Below, piece by piece: positions 34,756 to 43,220 of a stretch of 64,000 nucleotides of DNA (position 1 is its first letter; every line of letters begins with the position of its first letter). Under the pieces are notes generated by a model that searched no databases, was not told where the DNA came from, and saw only the letters and a program-made list of their open reading frames with translations. Source of the DNA: AP-15 sp963724435 (GTDB lineage: Bacteria > Pseudomonadota > Alphaproteobacteria > ATCC43930 > CGMCC-115725); assembly GCA_963724435.1 (NCBI GenBank), contig CAVRUN010000009.1, positions 62,001 to 126,000 on the forward strand. Direction: 5' to 3'. The translations under genes and the position numbers were made by a program.

Positions 34756-34793
34756 CCACTTCCACTTGCTATCGCTATTCTTCGCCCGCGCTG

Positions 34794-36311
34794 TTATTGC
34801 AGCAATTTTAGGAAAGATTGTTGCAAAGCGCTCGACTGCGACAGCGCCGAAACCCCGGCCTGCTGCAGAATCTCCTGCTGCGTCAGCTGCGTCGTTACCT
34901 GCGGAATATTTGCGTCCTGTACCACCGACCGAGCAGTCGTCAGATTTGTGTCGGTCGTCTGCAGGTTCGACGCGGTCGCCTGCAACCGCTGTTGCACCGC
35001 GCCGAGTTGGGCGCCAACGTTCTCGAGCTGCTGCAGCGCAAAGCTGACGACGTTGAGCGCCGAGTTCGCTCCGGACACTGAGCTGACGTTTACGCCGGCA
35101 AGGGTCGATAGCGACGAGGCAGTGTTGAGACCAATGTCCGAGCCCGCCGCCGACAAGGCGAAGGCCTGGTTCGATTGCACTGTCACCAAGCCTTGGACGG
35201 TGGCTGAGGTCGTCCCGGCGGCGGCTAGCGTCACCTTCGTGGTCCCGCCAGCAGCGAGCGTCCCGGTACCGGCAAATCCGGTGATCGAGATGTTGTCGCC
35301 TTGCGCCTGGGTTAAAACGAGCTGGTTATTGGAGTTGACTGCCGCAGTGACGCCGGTCGACCCGGTCTGCTGATTAATCGCGCTGACTAGATTCTGTAAC
35401 CCGCTCTGCGAAACGCTCCCCACCGTCGCGCTGATATTGACCGCGTTGGTCTGCGCTCCAGCTCCATCATTACCATTGCCAAGGACGAACGAGACCGAAC
35501 CGGCAGTGACCGTAAAAGCGACGCTGGTATCGGCGCTCGCCGTCACATTGGTTTGCCCCTGGAGGTCATTGATCGACGCGGCAATGTTCTGTGCCGATTG
35601 GGTCGCCGCCGAGACGGTCAAATTCGCGTTGCCGGACGAGCCGGATATGACAATGGGGGTGGCGCCGGTGGCGGTGAAGGCGCCCGCGCCGGCAGTGGTG
35701 ATCGCGTATGAATTGCCCGATGTGTCCCCAACCCCGCCCGAGCCACTGCCGTTGACCTTATAGACAGCCGTGGCGCCGGCGGCGGCCGAGGATTGATTGG
35801 TGCCGAGCGCCGTGGCCTCGGTGCTTGGGATCGACAGACCAATGGTTTGGCCTTCAGAGGCACCCACTTGAAACTGCGCGCCGAACGTCCCGTCGAGCAG
35901 ATTTTGCCCGTTGAAAGTCGCCTGCTGCGCGGTCGTCGTCACCTGGGTCTGCAATTGCGAGACCACCTGCTGCAACGATTGCAGCTGCTGGGCGTTGTTG
36001 ATGCCGCTTGCGGCCTGATTGGCGATATTCTGGATCTGTTGAAGAATGTTGATCTGCTGGGTCAGCGCTCCGTCGGCCGTCTGGACGAGTGAAACAGCCT
36101 GATTGACATTGGAAATGGCCTGCTGGGTACCGCCGAGTTGGGAGGTGAACCCTTGCGCAGCAATATAACCGGCGGGATTGTCGGCGGGGCTATTGATCGC
36201 CAGCCCTGACGACAGCTCCTGTTCCAGTGTGTTTGTTGTGTTCCCGGTACTTGTCAAGGAATTCAACGCGTAAAGCGCATTGATGTTGGTAGTGATGCTT
36301 CCTGCCAGCAT
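34794..36311 (-). CDS. fliC: flagellin
   Basis: A 505-residue flagellin. The N-terminal D0/D1 segment reads SITTNINALYALNSL, then LEQELSSGLAINSPADNPAG. The C-terminal segment ends with RSVVQDANIPQVTTQLTQQE and QSSALQQSFLKLLQ. The central domain (about residues 160-390) is rich in Gly, Ala, Ser and Thr and includes a Flagellin-IN repeat. Almost no Trp or Cys is seen, as usual. It is exported by the flagellar apparatus and polymerises into the filament. A GGAG site precedes the ATG. Only this one flagellin gene is in the window. Confidence 0.95.
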   Translation of the reverse strand: MLAGSITTNINALYALNSLTSTGNTTNTLEQELSSGLAINSPADNPAGYIAAQGFTSQLGGTQQAISNVNQAVSLVQTADGALTQQINILQQIQNIANQAASGINNAQQLQSLQQVVSQLQTQVTTTAQQATFNGQNLLDGTFGAQFQVGASEGQTIGLSIPSTEATALGTNQSSAAAGATAVYKVNGSGSGGVGDTSGNSYAITTAGAGAFTATGATPIVISGSSGNANLTVSAATQSAQNIAASINDLQGQTNVTASADTSVAFTVTAGSVSFVLGNGNDGAGAQTNAVNISATVGSVSQSGLQNLVSAINQQTGSTGVTAAVNSNNQLVLTQAQGDNISITGFAGTGTLAAGGTTKVTLAAAGTTSATVQGLVTVQSNQAFALSAAGSDIGLNTASSLSTLAGVNVSSVSGANSALNVVSFALQQLENVGAQLGAVQQRLQATASNLQTTDTNLTTARSVVQDANIPQVTTQLTQQEILQQAGVSALSQSSALQQSFLKLLQ

Positions 36312-36631
36312 GGCTTGCTCCTGGGCCGGTGGTGCCGAGCGTTACTGCCCGGGCGTCGAAGAGGTCCGTGGCGCCCACGATAGCGTTGACGAGCGCCTCA
36401 ATCTTTAAGACGGACGCTCGCGGGATCTGTTGCAGGATTTTTTGGATATGACCCGGTGCTGATAAAGAAAGCCGGTATTCTGCTATTTCGGCCTGGCGGT
36501 CAGCACAACGACCCCGCGCCCGGCTTTGCCTCGCCTGGACGGATATCGAGCATCGAGCCCTCCACTTAAGTGCCTACTAGGCCTAAGGGTCGATCAGCGG
36601 AGCACCGGCGGCGGCCTGTTATGTCTCAAAT
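36312..36631 (-). promoter_or_regulatory. fliC leader and promoter region
   Basis: About 320 bases between flgL and flagellin, the only long gap in this run, so fliC very likely has its own promoter. On the minus strand a TTAAAGATT at about 36402-36410 resembles a sigma-28 -35 box (TAAAGTTT), but no good GCCGATAA-like -10 box follows at the usual spacing. No sigma-54 box with correct spacing was found. Confidence 0.35.
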
Positions 36632-37870
36632 CTACTGGATCACCGAAAACAACGACAAATTCTGGATCTTCGCGAAGGCCGCTTCAGCAGCCTGCAACGC
36701 CGTGACGCTTTCGCTATAATTCGCCAGAACCTGCGGAAGATTGGCAGATTGCAGGCTCGCCAGTTGCACCTGGTCGCTTGTGCTCTGGGTAGCAACCGCG
36801 GTCTGCACGCCCTGGATCTCGGAAAGGCTCGATCCGAGCCTTGCTTCGGCCGACAGAATGTTGGTTTGCGCGCCGTCGAGATTGGCGATCGCATTCTCGA
36901 TTTGCTGGGGATTCGATGAGCCGGATCCGAGCGCGGAAACCAAATCTTGAACGGTTTGGAAAAGGCTCGATGTACCTGCGGGCTGGACATAAAACTGGTC
37001 TCCTGCCGCTGGTGTCCCGCTGATGCTGATATCCAAGCCGCCGAACTGCAGATCGGCACCGGGTGTGAAGCTGCCCGAGGCCGCCGTGCTGCTGGTTGCC
37101 GAAAAGCTCGCGCCTCCCGGGACGCCGAGGCCGCTGGTCACCGTATAGTCGAGGGTACCACCGGCACCCGCCGAGAAGGCGATTTCGTATTGCGTACCGG
37201 CAAGGCGTTCCGGGGTCAGCTGGCTGGCATCGGTAACGCCTTGAGCGCTGGCGTAAGCTGTTCCGCTGTTGATCGCTGCAGCCGACACCGAGACGCCACT
37301 CTCGCCCGCCGGGATATTTGCAAATATACTCTGGCCGGAAATCGACGTCGGCACCGCTAGCGACGGCGCGACCTCGAGAATGTTCGTACCGGCGTCACCG
37401 GCGAACGTGACTTGCCCGTTTGGGAGGGTCTGGAACGGAGCGGTATTGCTTTTGCTTCCGGCAAAGATGTAGCGGCCGTTAGCATCCTGCGAATTGGCCA
37501 ATTGAAGCAGCTGCTGCAACCCGCTCTGCGCCGTGATCGCGAGAGCTTGGCTTGTTGCGGCAGAGTTTCCGGCATTGGCACCCTGCTGCGCGGCCTGACG
37601 AAGCTGATCGATCACGGTGCTGACCTGCTGCAGCACACTTAACCCAGTTTGGATCTGCTGGGTCGCAGCCTGGGCGTTGCCCGAATCGTAGGTCAGGCGA
37701 TTGATCCCACTAGCCAGCCCGATCGCCTCGCCGGCGCCAACCGGGTTGGTGCTGGCGTCAAGCAGGGTCTGACCTGTCGCAATCTGCTGATTGAGCTGAT
37801 TGACATTGCTCTGCTGCGCCAGCAGGTCACCGACCGAGCCGAGCAGAAACTCGTTTGTGCTGATCTGCAT
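36632..37870 (-). CDS. flgL: hook-filament junction protein FlgL (HAP3)
   Basis: A 412-residue FlgL. The flagellin-like N-terminus is STNEFLLGSVGDLLAQQSNV, then QQIATGQTLLDASTNPVGAG, followed by GRYIFAGSKSNTAPF, which is typical of FlgL. The C-terminal helix LANYSESVTALQAAEAAFAK completes the bundle. It joins hook and filament on top of FlgK. A TTG three bases upstream is possible; ATG 37870 is preferred. It follows flgK by ten bases. Confidence 0.9.
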   Translation of the reverse strand: MQISTNEFLLGSVGDLLAQQSNVNQLNQQIATGQTLLDASTNPVGAGEAIGLASGINRLTYDSGNAQAATQQIQTGLSVLQQVSTVIDQLRQAAQQGANAGNSAATSQALAITAQSGLQQLLQLANSQDANGRYIFAGSKSNTAPFQTLPNGQVTFAGDAGTNILEVAPSLAVPTSISGQSIFANIPAGESGVSVSAAAINSGTAYASAQGVTDASQLTPERLAGTQYEIAFSAGAGGTLDYTVTSGLGVPGGASFSATSSTAASGSFTPGADLQFGGLDISISGTPAAGDQFYVQPAGTSSLFQTVQDLVSALGSGSSNPQQIENAIANLDGAQTNILSAEARLGSSLSEIQGVQTAVATQSTSDQVQLASLQSANLPQVLANYSESVTALQAAEAAFAKIQNLSLFSVIQ

Positions 37871-37880
37871 CAAACCGCAC

Positions 37881-39827
37881 CTAGGCTGCCTGCAACGCGG
37901 TCAGCAGGCTTTGGAATAATGTCTGCGCCGTGGCGATCACTTGCGCCGCCGCCTGGTAGGCCTGTTGATAATCGACCAAATTGGCCGCTTGCTGGTCGAG
38001 ATTGACGCCGGAGACCGATTGCTGGGTGTTTTGGGTTTGTGTCAGCACCGCTTGCGTCGCCTGGGCGGCCAATTGCGCGTCCTGGCCAATGTTTCCGACG
38101 TTCGTCACTACTCCGCTGTAATAATTGTCGAATGTCTGCCCCGACAGCAGGTTCTGGTTGGCGAGCCCGGCGAGCCCGACGATATTGCCGTTGCTGCCGG
38201 GCCCGCCCGGGGTCAGGGCGAAGCTGTCGCCGGCCGCGGCTGTTCCTGCCGACAAGGAGATCGTCGTGACCTCGCCCGCTGGACCCGAGGCCGGATACGC
38301 GATCGCAATCTCGGCGGCCGAACTTGGGTTTAGGGTCCCCGAAGCAATCACGGAATCGGTGCTCGACAAGACATTGAAGTTCGAGCTCGAGGTGAATTGC
38401 ACCGAGATCGGCTGACCGAATTGGCTCGCTGGCAGCAGGATCGTACTCGCCGGCAGGGTAGCGCTGTCAACCGGGTTGCCAATCGTCGCCTGCACGTTGC
38501 CGACATTGTTACCGGGGGTGACGACATAAGGTGACGCTGCTGCGATTTCGGTAGGGTCGTCGAGCGCCGCTGTCAGTGTCTGAGCGGCCGTCGCCGTCGG
38601 TTCGATCTTGAAGCTATCGCCAGCGGCAACTGTACCGGTAACCGCGATCGTCAGCCCGTCGAAGCTGAGCGTCGGGCCGCTGCCGAGCGCTGTCACCTGC
38701 CCGCTCGTCGTGTCGGTCGCCTCGAACCCGGTTGCGGTGCTGGTGACGATGAAATCGCCGGAGGTAAAGTTGGTGGGGTCGGTGATCGTTGCGGTCAGGC
38801 TGCCGCTGCCGGTATTGGATTGCGCAGCATAGACGACCGGCCCGGCGACCGAAAACAGCGGCTGTCCCGGATTACCGTTGAGATCGAGCCCCAGCGACTG
38901 CTGGGTGTTCACGGCGGCAGCGAGGCCAGCCGCCAGCGCTCCTACCGAAGCCTGGGTGCTGACCAGCTGGGCATGCGCCCCGAGCAATCCACCGAGCTGC
39001 CCGTCCGATAGGCTCGCGGTCAAATCCTGCCCGGTTGGACCATAGGTGACCGTGAGCTGGCCATCGCCAAATTGGCTCCGTCCGGTCGCGAGCTGATAGG
39101 CGGTCGCGCCATTGACCAGAGCGGCACCACCAGCCGTATAGACATTCACCACCCCATTCGCGCCGGGCACCAAACTGACGCCGATTTGCTGAGCAAGCTG
39201 CTGCACCAGTTCGTCGCGTTGATCGAGCAGGCTGTTCGGCGGGCCTCCGTCAGCGGTGGTCTGCGCCGGAATTGCTCGGTTCAATTGCGCGATCTGCTGG
39301 GTCAATGTATTGATCTGCTGAACCGCCGCCGTTGTTTGAGTTTCGATGCTGCCGAAGCTCGCCGAGATCTGGCCGCTGACAGACCGGAAAGCGGCCGCGA
39401 GCGATTGCGCTTGACCTAGAAATACTTGGCGGTTCGCTGCGCTCGTCGGATCCTGGGCGATCTGGTTCGCCGCCGAAAAAAAGCTGTCGAGCGCCGATCC
39501 GAGACCACCGGCGCCGCCCGAGGCGACGGGAAAGATCGCAGCGAGATTTTGCGTGTTGCTCTGTACCACTTGCGCCGCCTGGTTGGCCGAATTGGCTTGC
39601 ACCCCTTGCTGAAACAAGAATTGGCTGAACGCGCGCTGGATCGAGCTTACGTCGGTTCCCGACCCCGGACCGCCGGGGGTCCCCGGCAATTCGGTCTGAT
39701 TGACCGATTGTACATTGTAACCGGGCGTGTTGACATTGCTGGTGTTGTTGGCGACGGTCTGTAACGCTTCGCTTGCTACCGAAAGACCGCTCAACCCGGT
39801 TTGCAGGAGCTGCGATAGACCGCTCAT
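37881..39827 (-). CDS. flgK: hook-associated protein FlgK (HAP1)
   Basis: A 648-residue FlgK. The start GLSQLLQTGLSGLSVASEAL and the rod/hook-type motif NNTSNVNTPGYNVQ are diagnostic. The conserved DQRDELVQQLAQQIGV lies near residue 205, and the C-terminal half ends LDQQAANLVDYQQAYQAAAQ with the IATAQTLFQSLL helix. It forms the first junction ring between hook and filament. The gene is coupled to the small gene upstream by a one-base gap. Confidence 0.93.
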   Translation of the reverse strand: MSGLSQLLQTGLSGLSVASEALQTVANNTSNVNTPGYNVQSVNQTELPGTPGGPGSGTDVSSIQRAFSQFLFQQGVQANSANQAAQVVQSNTQNLAAIFPVASGGAGGLGSALDSFFSAANQIAQDPTSAANRQVFLGQAQSLAAAFRSVSGQISASFGSIETQTTAAVQQINTLTQQIAQLNRAIPAQTTADGGPPNSLLDQRDELVQQLAQQIGVSLVPGANGVVNVYTAGGAALVNGATAYQLATGRSQFGDGQLTVTYGPTGQDLTASLSDGQLGGLLGAHAQLVSTQASVGALAAGLAAAVNTQQSLGLDLNGNPGQPLFSVAGPVVYAAQSNTGSGSLTATITDPTNFTSGDFIVTSTATGFEATDTTSGQVTALGSGPTLSFDGLTIAVTGTVAAGDSFKIEPTATAAQTLTAALDDPTEIAAASPYVVTPGNNVGNVQATIGNPVDSATLPASTILLPASQFGQPISVQFTSSSNFNVLSSTDSVIASGTLNPSSAAEIAIAYPASGPAGEVTTISLSAGTAAAGDSFALTPGGPGSNGNIVGLAGLANQNLLSGQTFDNYYSGVVTNVGNIGQDAQLAAQATQAVLTQTQNTQQSVSGVNLDQQAANLVDYQQAYQAAAQVIATAQTLFQSLLTALQAA

Positions 39828-39828
39828 C

Positions 39829-40203
39829 TCAGCTTGTTCCCAAAGTATGTCCGGCGGTACTGGTGCGAATGCCGGTGGCCAAACCCTCGCCTCGGCTTAG
39901 CCGCAAATCCTTAACGATTTGTTCCAACCGTTTCGCCGCGCGATCGCGAGCCCGGTCGACCTCGCGGGACAAACCCGCCAATGCCCAATCAAGCTCGGCC
40001 GAAGAGCGGGTGGCGCTCATGCGCCGTTGTAAATCGAGCATCAGCAACGCCTCGACAAGCGCGCCGCGCCGCGCGATCAGCTGCCGGACGATCGCGACCG
40101 GCCGGCGATCGAAGCCGCCGCGGCGCTCGATCCGGAACAGACGCGTCAGCCGTCGGGCAGTGCTGCTCTCGCTGCGCATCACATCGGGCTCAGTTTCGCT
40201 CAC
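39829..40203 (-). CDS. small helical protein between flgJ and flgK, possible chaperone
   Basis: A 124-residue mostly helical, Arg-rich protein of no recognised family. It starts at GTG 40203 overlapping the flgJ stop (GTGA) and ends one base before flgK, so it is plainly part of the operon. Residues 40-105 (VRQLIARRGALVEALLMLDL, then REVDRARDRAAKRLEQIV) form two probable long helices. Its place next to flgK suggests a FlgN-like or FliT-like secretion chaperone, but a better FlgN candidate lies beside flgA. Function not assigned. Confidence 0.6.
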   Translation of the reverse strand: MSETEPDVMRSESSTARRLTRLFRIERRGGFDRRPVAIVRQLIARRGALVEALLMLDLQRRMSATRSSAELDWALAGLSREVDRARDRAAKRLEQIVKDLRLSRGEGLATGIRTSTAGHTLGTS

Positions 40204-41396
40204 TGCCCCGACCCTGGCGTCGCAAACAGCCCGAAATGCCCCAGCTCACGCGACGTTGCGAACAGCCCGAGCGGCCCGGGATCACGTGCGGCCGCGAACG
40301 GCCCGAGCTGCCCCGGCTCACCGGGTGTCGCGAACGCAGCGGCTGCTTCGGCAGCAACTGCTTCTAGCTTGCTGCCGTAATCGGTATCGGTGGCGTATCC
40401 GCCGGCGACCAAACCGCGCCCATACGCTTCCACGTTGTCGCCCGCCCCGATCAGTCCCTGGTAACGGGGGTTGCCACCGATCAATGCGACGTAATCCTGA
40501 ACCGACGCGTCAAGGCTGGGATAAGCGCGGAACACAGCCTCGCGCGACACTCGCTCGCCGGCTTCGATTTCATGAGTCGCGGTTGTGATCGCCTCGCCCT
40601 GCCACGATGCGCTGGCCTTGATACCAAACAAATTGTTGCCGACCACCGAGCGGCCCCAGCCGGTTTCGAGTGCGGCATGCGCCAACAAAATCCTCGGCGA
40701 TACCCCGAGTTGGCGGCCCGCCTCCACCAAAGCCGGACGGATCTCGCGGGCAAACGACTGAACCTGGCGCGGCGGTGTCGACAACCGAAGCAAAGCGTCA
40801 TTTGTTGACGACGCTGGCACAGTCGACGAGATCATCCGCGCCGGCGCGTTGCTCGATACCGCGGCTGGCCAGTGGCCGGCGACGGAGCCCAAGGCTGGCT
40901 CAGCACCAGCACCACCGGACGGTGAAGTATTTTTGTTTGCCGTAACCGAAGCAAAGGGGCGCAGGCCGTTGCCATGCCAGTAGGGGCTTAAAGAAAAGCC
41001 GGATCCTGCTCTGTTTTGGGGAGCGCCTTGCCGGTCTGCGGGCACCGCAGCAGCGTGTTTGCCCGAGGCTTGAATACCGTTATTGCCTGCTGCCGCCTGC
41101 TGTTTTGCCTCGATCGATCGGAAAAGCATATGAGCCAATCCGAGCTTATCGCCGGATGAAGCTGTCTGGCTGAGCGTACTCGCGAACAGTCCGCTGACGA
41201 TGTTGCCGCCAACCCCGCCGCCGGCGACCGGCATCGCGGCACCGTCGCTGCCCTGCATGACGTTTTGCATCAAAAGAGCCGCAAACTGGCCGGCGACTGC
41301 TTTGGCCGCGACCGGGTCGTCACCGCGATTTTTGAGCGCGGACAGCACTTTGGGATCGGATGCCGAAGCCAGCCGCTCAGCGGTTGTCAGGTCCAA
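40200..41396 (-). CDS. flgJ: two-domain FlgJ: rod-binding domain plus peptidoglycan hydrolase
   Basis: A 398-residue FlgJ. Residues 25-100 are the rod-cap domain (AVAGQFAALLMQNVMQG, LGLAHMLFRSIE). A Ser/Ala-rich linker follows. From about residue 210 comes a glucosaminidase/muramidase domain with ILLAHAALETGWGRS, whose Glu is the expected acid, then NNLFGIKAS and YPSLDASVQDYVALI. It makes the hole in the cell wall for the rod. The C-terminus carries about three 12-residue repeats of the PG-x-LG-x-FA type. Start is TTG 41396 with AAGG nine bases upstream. Many alphaproteobacteria have FlgJ without the hydrolase domain, so this form is notable. Confidence 0.9.
   Translation of the reverse strand: MDLTTAERLASASDPKVLSALKNRGDDPVAAKAVAGQFAALLMQNVMQGSDGAAMPVAGGGVGGNIVSGLFASTLSQTASSGDKLGLAHMLFRSIEAKQQAAAGNNGIQASGKHAAAVPADRQGAPQNRAGSGFSLSPYWHGNGLRPFASVTANKNTSPSGGAGAEPALGSVAGHWPAAVSSNAPARMISSTVPASSTNDALLRLSTPPRQVQSFAREIRPALVEAGRQLGVSPRILLAHAALETGWGRSVVGNNLFGIKASASWQGEAITTATHEIEAGERVSREAVFRAYPSLDASVQDYVALIGGNPRYQGLIGAGDNVEAYGRGLVAGGYATDTDYGSKLEAVAAEAAAAFATPGEPGQLGPFAAARDPGPLGLFATSRELGHFGLFATPGSGQ
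40219..40326. repeat. 36-bp tandem repeat inside flgJ
   Basis: Three consecutive 36-base units at 40219-40254, 40255-40290 and 40291-40326, each beginning with a GT/GC-CGC-AAC-like block, with a partial fourth unit after 40327. They encode 12-residue repeats (for example RDPGPLGLFATS) at the FlgJ C-terminus. The reading frame is kept, so the number of units could vary without breaking the gene. Confidence 0.8.
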
Positions 41397-41397
41397 C

Positions 41398-42507
41398 TCA
41401 CAGGACCTTGATCCGCGCGCGCAATGCGCCGGCCTGCTGCAAAGCTTGCAGGATCGCCATCAAATCCGATGATGTCGCGCCGATTGCGTTGAGATTGCGC
41501 ACGATATCGGAAACCCGTGGTGCATTGCGCAATTCAACAACTTTAGCCTTCTTTTCACTGGTCTGGACCTGGGTTTGCGGGACAACCACCGTGCGGCCTC
41601 GGCTGAATGGAGCAGGCTGTGACACCTGGGGGAACTCATTCACGGTGACCGACAGCGTTCCGTAGGCGACCGCGGCGGGTCCGATACGGACGTCTTCGCC
41701 CATCACTACGGTACCGCTCTGCGCATCGATGGCCACCTCGGCGCTCGGTTCCTCCGGGATAATCGGAATGTCCAGAATGTCCGCCACAAATTCGACGCGC
41801 GCGCCTCCCGCCTGAGGCCCCCGAACTCCAACCTGGCCCGGCCCCAACGCGCTTGCAATGTGTCCAAAACGGGTATTGATTGCTTCGGCGATGCGGGCCG
41901 CATTGCCAAATGACCGGTTATCGAGGTCGAGCAGGATCGTGTCCGCCGCAGCAAACCCGGCCTTCGGCGTTTTCTCGATCGTGGCGCCACGCGGGATGTG
42001 CGCCACTGTCGGAATGTTGACGGTGGTCGATGCCGCCTGACCACTCGCCTCGTATCCACTGACCAACAGCGAGCCCTGCGCAATCGCGTAAACTTGACCG
42101 TCGGCGCCGCGCAATTCGGTCATTAGCAACACCCCGCCGCGCAGGCTTTTGGCATTGCCCAATGCCGACACGGTAACGTCGAGCTTTTGCCCGATTGGCA
42201 TGAATGTCGGAAGCTCTGCGGTGACGATCACGGATGCGACGGCTGTCGGCTGGATAAAGGCGTTGGGATTGAGCGTTAAGCCCAGTTGTCGCAACATGTT
42301 CTGGATCGACTGAACGCTATAAGGCACTTGCGTCGTCTGATCTCCCGTCCCGGCCAAGCCCGCAACCAGACCGTAGCCGATCAATTGATTGTCGCGCGCG
42401 CCTTCGACCTGAACGAGGTCCATCAGCCGTTCGCTAGCCGCCGGCATTGCCGCCGCGACCCACAAAATGGCGGTAAGCGCGGCTATTTGAACCAATCGCC
42501 CGGCCAC
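41398..42507 (-). CDS. flgI: flagellar P-ring protein FlgI
   Basis: A 369-residue FlgI with a signal peptide ending near PAASERL. Conserved blocks are ASERLMDLVQVEGARDNQLI, GYGLVAGLAGTGDQT and NMLRQLGLTL near the start, and RNLNAIGATSSDLMAILQAL at the end. It is exported by Sec and forms the periplasmic P ring around the rod in the peptidoglycan layer. The GTG at 42507 overlaps the end of flgH by 25 bases; an in-frame TTG twelve bases later is an alternative. Confidence 0.94.
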   Translation of the reverse strand: MAGRLVQIAALTAILWVAAAMPAASERLMDLVQVEGARDNQLIGYGLVAGLAGTGDQTTQVPYSVQSIQNMLRQLGLTLNPNAFIQPTAVASVIVTAELPTFMPIGQKLDVTVSALGNAKSLRGGVLLMTELRGADGQVYAIAQGSLLVSGYEASGQAASTTVNIPTVAHIPRGATIEKTPKAGFAAADTILLDLDNRSFGNAARIAEAINTRFGHIASALGPGQVGVRGPQAGGARVEFVADILDIPIIPEEPSAEVAIDAQSGTVVMGEDVRIGPAAVAYGTLSVTVNEFPQVSQPAPFSRGRTVVVPQTQVQTSEKKAKVVELRNAPRVSDIVRNLNAIGATSSDLMAILQALQQAGALRARIKVL

Positions 42508-43220
42508 AACGTGCTCACTGTCAGAAACAGACGTTGCGCCAGTCCCATTTTTGGCGCCAGATAAGTTTCGCCATCGCCACTGAACTCGATGTGCGCTTCG
42601 GCCATTTGCTGCGACTGGACGACGTTGTTGTTGAGCACGTCTTCGGGACGCACGACGCCGGCAAGTCTAATGAATTCCTTGCCGCCGACCAGCTGCACCT
42701 GTTCCTCCCCAGCAATGACGAGATCACCGTTCGGACGGATGCGCTGCACCATGGTGGACATCGTGGCGGCAAAGCTGTCGCTCTGCGCAGTGGCGCCGTT
42801 CCCTTGCAAACCATTCGCGGTCGTGTTGGCCAAATTGGCCGTATAGCTGGTGGGCGAGCCGCTGGCGCCTAGCGGCCAGCCGAGTTGGGCATTTACCGTA
42901 CCTGCATTGTTATCGTTGCGATTGATATTCTGACTGACGTTCTTGGTCGCCGTTGCAGCCTGAGTAATCTGGACTGTGACGATATCGCCGACCTGCCATG
43001 GACGATGATCACGAAACAGCGATAGCCCGGCTCCGCCCTGAGCGTAAGTCTGATAGATGGCGCCATTGGTGGTCGGCGAACCGGTCGCTGTGTCGCCCGG
43101 CAAATGCTGCAGGCTCGCGAGCATGTCTTCCTTTGCTGTCGGCGCGTGCTGGCAGGCGGCGAGACCAATATTGAGCAGCAGCAGGACGGCGGCGGGTGGA
43201 ACTGGCCAGCGGCTGCTCAC
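42483..43220 (-). CDS. flgH: flagellar L-ring lipoprotein FlgH
   Basis: A 245-residue lipoprotein. The lipobox LAAC puts the acylated Cys at residue 23. Family blocks are GLSLFRDHRPWQVGDIVTVQ, NGLQGNGATAQSDSFAATM and RLAGVVRPEDVLNNNVVQSQ. It ends with GLAQRLFLTVSTLWPGDWF-like residues. FlgH builds the L ring in the outer membrane. The GTG start overlaps the flgG stop (GTGA), so translation is coupled. Confidence 0.93.
   Translation of the reverse strand: MSSRWPVPPAAVLLLLNIGLAACQHAPTAKEDMLASLQHLPGDTATGSPTTNGAIYQTYAQGGAGLSLFRDHRPWQVGDIVTVQITQAATATKNVSQNINRNDNNAGTVNAQLGWPLGASGSPTSYTANLANTTANGLQGNGATAQSDSFAATMSTMVQRIRPNGDLVIAGEEQVQLVGGKEFIRLAGVVRPEDVLNNNVVQSQQMAEAHIEFSGDGETYLAPKMGLAQRLFLTVSTLWPGDWFK

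Noticed and set aside
36312..36631. Sigma-54 promoter before flagellin
   Set aside because: GG and GC dinucleotides with ten-base spacing (TGGCAC-N5-TTGC type) were not found at a suitable position on the minus strand.
40219..40326. 36-bp direct repeats as a CRISPR array
   Set aside because: Units are contiguous without spacers and lie in frame inside flgJ.
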